Source: Helianthus annuus (Eukaryota > Streptophyta > Magnoliopsida > Asterales > Asteraceae). From it: DNA of 64,000 nt. A model generated the notes under the pieces. It was not told the origin of the DNA. It searched no databases and worked only from the letters and a program-made list of their open reading frames with translations. Every line of letters starts with the position of its first letter. The first letter of the stretch is position 1. Where the stretch lies: NCBI RefSeq assembly GCF_002127325.2, contig NC_035436.2, positions 20,433,645-20,497,644 of the forward strand, written 5' to 3'. Below, piece by piece: positions 55,389 through 64,000 of this stretch. The position numbers and the translations under genes were made by a program.

Positions 55389-58166
55389 TGTAACACCCCG
55401 TGTTTTCGAATGTCAAAGTCAAAGTCAAAGTCAAGTTTGACTTCTTTGACTGTAATTAGTCTATTCCATGTTTATTTGTATTATGTGGAGTACGTGTTGT
55501 TAATCAGAGAAATCGAAGTAATCGGATGTTTAATCGATGCGAAACGATTTACGACTGTGAATAGTAGGAAGTAACAATGCGATAAAGTTAATCAAACAAT
55601 AACCAAGCTAATCGAATCATCAATCGAACTTGAAACTCGAATTATGCGAATTTGGTGTTATATTACGTGTGTGTGTGCCTTATGTGTTACCCGTGCGTGT
55701 TTACTTTATGCTATGTGTGGTGATCAATCGAATCGAAACTCGAAACTCAATCGAACTCAATCGAAATCGAATATGGAATGTAGATGCTTGTATGTAGATA
55801 TAGTGGTTGGGATTAAAAGTAATTTGAATAGGAAACTCTATCGTACTCGTATCGTCTTCAATCGAAATCAAAATGTCAGAAATCGTTGCATCGAACACTC
55901 AAAATAGGTTGTGGATCGATCAGGCTCCTAGCCGATCAAACAGCTCAGCCGATCGGACAGACTGTCCGATCGAGCAGGCTGTCGAATCGGGATGCCTGGC
56001 CGATCGGCCAGCTCTTTCCCCTTTTGGAAGCCTATAAATAGGTCTGTCATTATCATTCTTTCCACTTTTGGAAACCCTCTGACCGACCAGCTCGTGCTCC
56101 CCTTCTTTTCTCAGATTTCTCTCAATCCCGGTAAGATTTCATCCTAAATCTTGTACTTTCTTGATCAATACATGCTCCTACACCTTTCTATCTTTCAAAT
56201 CTTGTTTTCTAACCGTGAAATCATCAAGATCTAAGCATTCTAGGATGATGTCACCATGGTGTTCTTCAAGAACTTCATGTTTTGGCCTCAATCCACCAAG
56301 AATCACTTGGATCTAGCTGATTTCCACATAAACAAACTAAGATCTATCACAGATCTGAACATTTACATGGTGTGAAGGATTGCAAGAAGGATTTCCAACT
56401 TTCTTTCAACTCTTTTACACTCAATGCCTTCAAAACTGGTAGAAACGAAGCTTGAGCCAACTCACTAATCGTTCTAATGGTTGTGTGGTTCAAGATTCGG
56501 ATTCTATCTATGAGATTCACCGATTTCGGGTTAAACTATAAACTCCGTTCCGAACCGTTCACCGGCCGGACTTGGGTGATTCCTGTCCGAGCAGGGGAAA
56601 CAAGTAAGAACGAAGGTGCCATGGTTCAGCTCGTTGTCAAAATATCTCAATATAACGTCAAACAATCAGAACCGCCAAGTGTTAGACGAACAGGCCGACA
56701 GGTCAGAAAGCTGACCGATCGAACGGGCTGTTCGATCGAACAGCCCAACCGATCGGACATGTCAGCCGATCGACCAGGCCAGCCGATCGGCTAGCACATG
56801 GCCCCACACTTTAACAATTTCATGATGTATAGTATTGAACGAAGTGATGTTCGATCGAACGAGCTGTTCGATAACATTACTCATCGGATCATGAGATACT
56901 ATGCTTCAACCCTTAATTGATTTTGCAACTCATTCGACGTATTGGAGTGCCACCCGATCGAACATGCTGTTCGATCAGGTGACATCCTGCTGAGGACTAC
57001 TACTGAAGTGTCTAACCGATCGGTTAAGCCGGCCGATCGAACGGCCCGTTCGATCGATCGACCTGAGAGGTAAGAACACTTCAATGTTCTCAAATACTAC
57101 AACGAAAACTTCAAAAGAACAAGCCATCATACACAAACACATCCTACTCAAAGGAAGAAACAATCCACTCGAACAGTCCAACCGATCGAGCCTCCCGGCC
57201 GATCGAACAGGCTGTCCGAATGGACTGCCTAACCGAACGAACAACCCGTTTAATCGAACCTACCGTTCGATCGACCAGGCTGTTCGACCCATCATCACTT
57301 GTTTCCATTTTACGCGTTACTCATCGTTATGCTATCGAACTATTCAGGTAAACCCTACTCTCAAGCGCTCCCTTCAATCCATCAATCAATCGCTGTGAGT
57401 ATACTCGAACCCTTTTTGCTTTAGCACTTTTGGGTGTTACATACGTTACTTATCTAAAATCACAATCGATCACACTACTCAATTATTTAACGCTAACCGT
57501 TCTGCATGTATTGCGTGACTAAATGAATGCTTGTTATTATGTTTACACGTGGAATGCTGTCTACCTGCCTTAACGACGTAGTACTATAGTTTGGACTTAG
57601 CACCCGTTCACACGGGGGTTGTTAAGGACAATTACTTGCATGGATTACGGTGGTAATCATGTATTGCGAACTGTCTCGGAAAGTCAACCTGCAGTCATTG
57701 GTATCGATAGATCCATGTCGATAATTAACATGCTTCGTTTTCCTCTGTGTACGTGCTGGTTATGCGTAAACTATTTCGAACTCTATATGCTATTATCAAA
57801 CTTGTATGCTCACCTTTACATTTTATGTATTGACTTTATTTTAACGTATGTGACAGGCAATTAGGATGCTTATCTGCTAGGAATGCGAGCTAGGAATAAG
57901 CGTCTAGAGCATAGTTGTCTGTAGATCTTGCAGATCGAGTCTCTAGAAGCATTTGAACAATATTTATATTTTATTTAAATCTGAGTTGTCGGAACAGTAT
58001 ACTTGACTAGATGCTTATCTATAATAACTTGTTTTATTATTTGGGATACGGTATGGGACGTATTATTTAAACTAAATAGTAATGATAGTTGTTGTGGAAA
58101 CTTCTGGAAAATCTGTTTCGCTCAGTGCCATGCCCTGATGATTCCGCCATCGGTTGGGGTGTGACA
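55389..58166 (+). repeat. 5' LTR of plus-strand Ty3/gypsy element
   Basis: 2778 bp, starts TGTAACACCCC and ends GGTGTGACA. It is followed by a primer site, and GTTTG at 55384-55388 is the expected left target duplication. It shares termini and some blocks with the LTR at 840-3560 (reverse strand), but the middle is diverged. Palindromic CCGATCGG / TTCGATCGAAC motifs fill 55910-56000, 56690-56790 and 56950-57300. ORFs inside are short and not credible. Confidence 0.9.
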
Positions 58167-58169
58167 GAT

Positions 58170-58182
58170 TGGTATCAGAGTC
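58170..58182 (+). other. Primer-binding site of plus-strand gypsy element
   Basis: TGGTATCAGAGTC, three bases after the LTR. One base near the end differs from the usual GCC. Confidence 0.88.
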
Positions 58183-59322
58183 ATAACTATAGGGAATTAG
58201 GCAAGACACAACCTAGTCCGGGTCGCTGTCTTAGAAACCTAGACTATAGTTAGGAACCAATAGACCAAGCTTATGTGTTATATCCTGTTACTCTTTGCCA
58301 TCACTGCGCTCGAATTTTCAAATAGAATCAAGCGATTTAGTCAGGATTAGGTGTGAAAACCACAAACTCTCGACTAAATTGCTTGATCAACGCTGATTTT
58401 ATCAATTCATCAATGATTTCTTCATTGGTTTTTCAGAACTAACGAGGAGAATTATACCAAATCAGTAGTGAAATCCATATTTTGATGAATAATCTCCTCA
58501 ATTTTTACTAAAACAAGGAAGAAGTTGCTAAGCTAGGGGTGAAACCCTAACCTTGACAACTTGTTCTGGATTTCATCTATCTCACCAAAGCCTCGACGGA
58601 CTCCAACGACCTGAACTCACGTGTATGACCTAGGGAATGCGTGTTGAATGCCCAAGAATCGAGGCAGAAACATGAACCTGAAGGTCGAAATGTGACGACA
58701 AGTCTATTGAGAATAGTCGAATCGCTTTGGGTAGTCGACGTCTAATAGCCGCAGACAATCCATTTCTCGATTTTATGTGTTTCGATTCTGAGCCCGCAAC
58801 TGCTGACTCTGATAATTCGCCGATTTTATGTGATTTATGTGTTTTGTGTAAATTTTTGGAGAATTATTCGATTTTTGCTATCACTTTGGTCAACACACAC
58901 GACTCACATTACTCTTCTATCTCAACACGCTAACAAGTCGCTGCAAATCTAGATGAAATTACGCTACAATATACGCTTATACTATACTCGACATGCTATA
59001 CGATCATACTATACTACCCGATACGCTATACGCGACCGATATATATGAACGACACGCGAGCTTTGAATGATAGGTTTCTGTATTCTGACAGCCTCTGTGA
59101 CTGAATGCATATGTGCTTCTATGTTTCTGTGCTTCTGTGTTTCTGTGATCTACGTGCCTACGTGCTTATGTGCTTCTGTGACTACGTGAATCTGTGGTTA
59201 TGTGCCTATGTGTTTATGTGATACGTGTTTCGATGTGTTCCTAAGCTTTAATAAGTAGTAGACGTGTGAGGAGAGATTCGATTTATTGTGTCTGAGACCT
59301 ACGACGATGTCTGTTGCAGACC
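58183..59322 (+). other. Gypsy leader region
   Basis: About 1.1 kb before gag, related in reverse complement to 1-820. 59095-59235 is a run of imperfect GTGCTTCTGTG / GTGCTTATGTG units of about 10-12 bases. No credible ORF. Confidence 0.7.
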
Positions 59323-60640
59323 ATGTCGTCATCTGGACACTGAACCCCACTTACTCGCCAAGAAAAGAGAGACAAGCGTCTCGCTGCTATCATCGCCAAG
59401 CAAGTGGCAAAAGCTGTGAGCGAGGTGTATGAAAACGTCAGCAAATCATCTGAGGAGTCGCGAACCGATGCTCCTAAGGATGCTAACAAGACCGTTTTCA
59501 GTTTCAAACAGTTCAAGGCATGCGGACCAAAAGAGTTTACCGGAGAAGATGGCCCTACCGCCATGTTTCAATGGTTTGATTCGGTTGAAGTCACTCTGCG
59601 CCAAAGCGGCTGTCCTGAAAATCTCCTTACCCTAAACGCGACCGGCGTTTTCCAGTCCCGAGCTCTAGACTGGTGGACGGCCGAACGAAACAAACGCGGG
59701 AATGATGCAGCTTATGAGCTGACTTGGGAAGAGCTGAAGGCCATCATGATGGACGAATTCTGCCCTCCCCATGAACGCCAAAAGCTGGAGGACGAGTTTT
59801 GGAACATCAAGCAGAAGGATGGAGACAACTACACTTTAACTGCTCGCTTCAAGCAGCTTAGCATTATCTGTCCCGATCAAGTCAAGACGCCAGACATGGC
59901 CATCAAGAAGTACATTCGAGCTCTACCTGATTGTGTTGCTGACTTCATTCATGCCGCTAAGACATCATCAATTGAGGAGACCTACTTGCTGCCGCCGAGA
60001 TCAATGACAAGCGGGTGAAGTCTGGTTTCTAGGATAAGCCATCCAAGTCTCTGCATCCTTCTACAACTGCACCAACTGCCGACTCCACTGCTCAACCATC
60101 CAAGTCATCACGCCACAAGAAGAAGCACAACAACAACAGCTCCAGCAACAAGAACTATGCCGTCACAACAACTGCTGCCCCTCTGCAAGCCGTACCGGCT
60201 CAGCAGCAGTCTCATCACCGACCAGCTCCAGTGACCAATGCACCGCCAGCAAAGCGTGCTTACACAGGTCCCCACCCGCTCTGCCCAACATGCTCATATT
60301 ATCATCCGGCAGGAATCGCCTGTCGTTTCTGCGCCCACTGCAACCTCTATGGTCATTTCACTGCGAACTATCGCTATGGTCCCCGTAACACCGCAGCTCC
60401 TGCCACCGCTCATCAAGCTCTACTCCCAGCCCCTCAAGTCCAACCCGCAGCTCAAGCACCCGCGGTCAATGCTCGAGTTTGCTTTGCATGTGGTGACCCT
60501 AACCACTTTGCAAACATGTGCCCAAACAGGGTGGTGAAACAAGAGCCCCAACAGCAGCAGCAGCAGCCTCAGCAGCAGCAACAAGCAGCCCGTGCCAGAA
60601 CCTTCAACATCAACGCCCGTCAAGCCCAGGCTGACAACAA
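59323..60640 (+). pseudogene. gag: gag of plus-strand gypsy element, broken
   Basis: The ATG at 59323 is followed by an in-frame TGA at 59341-59343. The frame then runs open through the gag core (FKACGPKEFTGEDGP, FQWFDSVE, RALDWWTAE, MMDEFCPPHE) to about 59985. There a frameshift in a CTGCCGCCG region leads to a stop at 60016-60018. In the other frame a TAG at 60030-60032 follows, then a Pro/Gln-rich part and a CCHC knuckle [14 protein letters not shown] at about 60477-60520. At least two stops and one frameshift make it non-functional as it stands. Confidence 0.85.
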
Positions 60641-62043
60641 CGTGGTTAATAGTACGTTCCTTGTGAATGGTATTTATGCCTCATGTTTGTTTGATACTGG
60701 AGCCGATAACTGCTTTGTGTCGTTTGAATTCGAGAAGCTCCTTGGTCGTAAGCGCTCTTATCTCCCCTCGTCATTCGAAGTTGAAGTCGCTACTGTAAGA
60801 ACTATCGCCGTTAACTCTGTTCTCCGTGATTGTACTCTCGAGCTCAACAATCACATCTTCCCAATCGACCTTATCCCCATGCAACTCGGAAGCTTCGACA
60901 TCATAGTAGGCATGGACTTTCTTCACGAAAACCATGCTGAAGTTGTGTGTTTTGATAAGATGATTCGATTCTCGCTTGCTAATGGTGATCTATTATGTGT
61001 GTACGGTGAAACAGCTTCGAAAGGTCTCAAGCTCATGTCGTGCATCCAAGCTAGCAAGTATCTCCGCAAGGAATACAGAGCTTTCTTGGCCAACATTATA
61101 GTAGCGGAGAAGGAAAAGAAAAAGAAGGCCGAAGTCAAAGATGTTCCAGTGGTTCGTGAATTTCCTCAGGTGTTCCCCGATGATCTTCCTGGACTACCGC
61201 CAAGTCGTGATATCGACTTTCGTATCGACCTCATTCCTGGAGCGAATCCCGTAGCCAAAGCCGCTTATCGACTCGCGCCATCCAAAATGCGGGAACTCTC
61301 GAACCAACTCCAGGAGTTACTTGAAAAAGGCTTTATTCGCCCGAGCACTTCTTCTTGGGGCGCGCCAGTCCTTTTCGTTAAAAAGAAGGATGGGTCGTTC
61401 AGGATGTGCATCGATTATCGGGAGTTGAATAAGCTAACGGTCAAGAACCGTTACCCTCTACCTCGAATCGATGACTTATTCGATTAATTGAATGGTGCTA
61501 AGTGTTTCTCGAAGATCCATCTACGTTCAGGCTATCATCAATTGCGCATTCAAGAGGAAGACATCCCCAAAACCGCTTTTCGTACTCGATACGGCCACTA
61601 TGAATTCATTGTTATGCCTTTTGGTTTAACTAACGCACCCGCGGTTTTCATGGATCTGATGAATCGCGTGTGTAAGCCATTTCTAGACTGTTTCGTCATC
61701 GTGTTCATTGACGATGTCTTGATCTAGTCTAAGTCGAAGACCGAACACGTGCAACATCTACGTTTGGTTCTCGAGCTACTCCAGGGGAATCAACTCTACG
61801 CCAAGTTCTCCAAGTGCGAATTCTGGCTGGAGGAGGTTCAATTTCTGGGTCACATCGTTAATAGTCAAGGTATTCATGTCGATCCCGCGAAGATTGAAGC
61901 AGTTAAGAGCTGGATTACGCCTAAGAACCCGTCCGAAGTTCGTTCTTTTCTCGGACTAGCGGGCTATTATTGACGATTTATCGAAGGATTCTCTAAGATC
62001 GCTGTGCCGCTTACCGCCCTTACTCATAAAGACAAGCCTTTTT
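60641..62043 (+). pseudogene. pol: Protease and reverse transcriptase of gypsy element, broken
   Basis: Protease: [15 protein letters not shown] near 60690-60735. RT: begins near 61145 ([18 protein letters not shown]), with [17 protein letters not shown] and FIDD at 61704-61715. In-frame stops are TAA 61485-61487, TAG 61725-61727 (right after the FIDDVLI segment) and TGA 61971-61973. A five-T run at 62039-62043 shifts the frame. The TGA is a C-to-T change from an arginine codon in a CG context, as expected for methylated, silenced DNA. Confidence 0.88.
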
Positions 62044-63951
62044 GTTTGGAGAACCGAACAAGAGTCTACTTTTCAAACCCTCAAGCATATGCTTTGCAAT
62101 GCTCCTGTTCTCACATTGCCCGACGAAAACAACGATTTCATTGTCTATTGTGATGCTTCCAACCTTGGTCTCGGCTGTGTTCTCATGCAACGGGACAAGG
62201 TTATAGCTTACGCATCTCGTCAGCTCAAAATCCACGAGAAGAACTATACAACCCATGATCTCGAGCTAGGCGTAGTTGTTTTTGCATTGAAGATTTGGCG
62301 ACACTACCTGTATGGTACCAAGTGTACGATCTTCACCGATCACAGGAGTTTTCAACACATCTTTAATCAGAAAGAACTTAACATGCGTCAACGCCGATGG
62401 GTAGAACTTCTTAACGATTACGACTGTGAGATTCGTTATCACCCAGGCAAGGCAAATGTTGTTGCCGACGCGCTCAGCAGACGGAGTTATTTGCTCAGTA
62501 TTCGAAATACCCAAGCCCAGCATGATCTCGAAACCCTCATCCGCGAAGCCCATCATGCTTGTTTTAACGAACGCACTTTGAAGAAAGAGGGGATTTATCA
62601 CGATGGAGCCCAGCTTGTAAGCAAAGCAGATGAGATCTTCTATTATCTGGACCGAATTTGGATCCCTAAGCAGGCCGATTTGCGAAAGATTATAATGGAC
62701 GAAGCCCACAAATCCCGATACTCTGTTCATCCCGGTGCCGATAAAATGTACCAGGATCTTTGTTACAAGTACTGGTGGCCGGGCATGAAACGGGATATTG
62801 CTCTCTATGTTGGAAGTTGCCTAACTTGTGCGAGAGTTAAGGCTGAACATCAACGACCTTCTGGCTTACTCGAACAACCTCCAATCCCTATATGGAAGTG
62901 GGAGAGTATATCTATGGATTTCTTAACCAAACTTCCACCCACGCCATCAGGTCACGACAACATTTGGGTTATAGTTGATCGTCTGACCAAATCAGCCCAC
63001 TTTTTGCCAATACGGGAAGACTACAAGGTAGAACGACTAGCCCGAATATACACCGACGAGATCATTTGTAATCATGGTACACCTTGTGACATCATCTCAG
63101 ACCGTGATGCTCGGTTTACTTCGCGATTGTGGGAAACGTTTCAAGCAGCTCTTGGTACGTCGCTTAATCTGAGTACCGCATTCCATCCCCAAACCGACGG
63201 ACAGACTGAAAGAACGATCCGTACTCTTGAAGACATGCTCCGTGCGTGTGTCATAGACTTCGGTGGTAGTTGGAACAAATACCTACCTTTAGTCGAATTC
63301 TCGTACAACAGCTATCATGCCAGCATACAAATGGCACCATTCGAGGCCTTATATGGAAGAAGATGTTGTTCGCCTATTGTGTGGCACGAGATCGGTCACT
63401 CGCAACTAACCGGCCCTGAGTTACTACAAGAAACGACTGACAAAATCCTCCAGATTCGAGACAACTTGTTGAAAGCTAGGGATAGACAGAAAAGTTACGC
63501 CGATAGAAGACGCAAACCCCTTGAATTTGACGTTGGCGACCACGTACTCCTAAAGGTATCACCTTGGAAGGGTGTGGTCAGATTCTGCAAGAATGGGAAA
63601 CTAGCGCCTCGATATGCTGGACCTTTTAAGATTCTGGAAAGGATCGGCAAAGTCGCCTACAGACTCGAACTACCGGAGGAACTTAGTAACGTCCACCCGA
63701 GCTTCCATGTGTCAAACCTCCGAAAATGCCTAGCTGATCATGATCTGATTGTACCTCCCGAGGACCTTCAAGTAAACGAAACGCTGCATTTTGTGGAAAA
63801 GCCTGTCGAAATCATGGATCGCCAAACCAAGCAACTCAGACGCTCGCGCATCCCTATCGTGAAAGTCCGATGGGAAGGCAAACTAGGCGCAGAGTTTACT
63901 TGGGAACTCGAAAGCGACATGAAGGCTAAGTACCCGCAGTTGTTTAAATGA
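62044..63951 (+). pseudogene. pol: RNase H, integrase and chromodomain of gypsy element (open part of broken pol)
   Basis: One open frame continues to TAA/TGA at 63949-63951: RNase H (YCDASNLGLGCVLMQ, FTDHRSF, DALSRR); integrase with HHCC zinc residues (EAHKSRYSVHPG, CLTCARVK); catalytic MDFL, SDRDARF and TERTIRT; a GPY-type segment (ELPEELSNVHPSFHVSNL); and a C-terminal chromodomain-like end (KVRWEGKLGAEFTWELE). This order and the C-terminus place the element in the chromoviruses, probably Tekay/Del. No stop within 620 codons, but it depends on the broken upstream frame for expression. Confidence 0.88.
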
Positions 63952-64000
63952 AGATCTGAAGCGAGAAATTGGTAACATCATTCACGGTGCTGTGCAGCTT

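Noticed and set aside
55041..55574. 177-codon ORF
   Set aside because: Runs across the junction of two gypsy LTRs and through a palindromic array, so it cannot be an old coding sequence.

Overview
The window looks like nuclear DNA from a flowering plant, most likely a eudicot with a repeat-rich genome. Asteraceae is my best guess, from the style of the retrotransposons, but this is not proven here. It contains GT-AG spliced genes, LTR retrotransposons of both major superfamilies primed by initiator tRNA-Met, MITEs, Helitron-type termini and tandem repeats. There is no bacterial operon, CRISPR array, rRNA gene or convincing tRNA gene. Almost all long open reading frames belong to retrotransposons. 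The only host-type genes are three tandem copies (A, B, C) of a gene resembling NIN-like proteins (NLPs).

Layout. 1-3560 is the 5' end (leader, primer-binding site, 2.7 kb LTR) of a minus-strand Ty3/gypsy element that runs off the left edge. 4118-5805 is a large terminal-inverted-repeat element. 5960-11340 and 31955-35700 are two copies of one duplicated segment, each holding an NLP-like gene: copy A (8660-11208, one-base frameshift) and copy C (33670-35565, intact, 540 aa). Copy B is a 5'-truncated relative (14274-15102, resuming at 26377-26681), split inside its last exon by a young Ty1/copia element (15103-26371). Different mobile insertions distinguish the copies: a solo LTR and two intronic MITEs in A, a gypsy-like LTR fragment and the copia element at B, and an upstream MITE at C. 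Between B and C lie a 67-bp tandem repeat and a pair of inverted Helitron-type ends.

36266-52184 is a second, larger Ty1/copia element of the same family (SIRE/Maximus type). It has full-length gag, pol and a third 1155-codon ORF. After 2.2 kb of unclassified DNA comes a minus-strand gypsy LTR fragment (54396-55388). It is interrupted by a plus-strand gypsy chromovirus (Tekay/Del type, 55389 to beyond 64000) whose gag-pol carries several stops and frameshifts.

How the parts work together. Both copia elements look potentially autonomous: near-identical LTRs, perfect 5-bp target duplications, intact gag and pol. The larger one supplies the most unusual biology. Its long transcribed leader is almost free of ATG triplets. 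Arrays of a short TTCGA-type motif recur in front of promoters and start codons. Its third ORF has what looks like its own TATA promoter, an ATG-free 5' UTR and an 856-nt intron ending two bases before the ATG. The NLP-like genes keep the N-terminal regulatory and PB1 regions but lack the RWP-RK DNA-binding domain, and their PB1 has lost its acidic face. Such a protein could act as a modulator or decoy of true NLPs.
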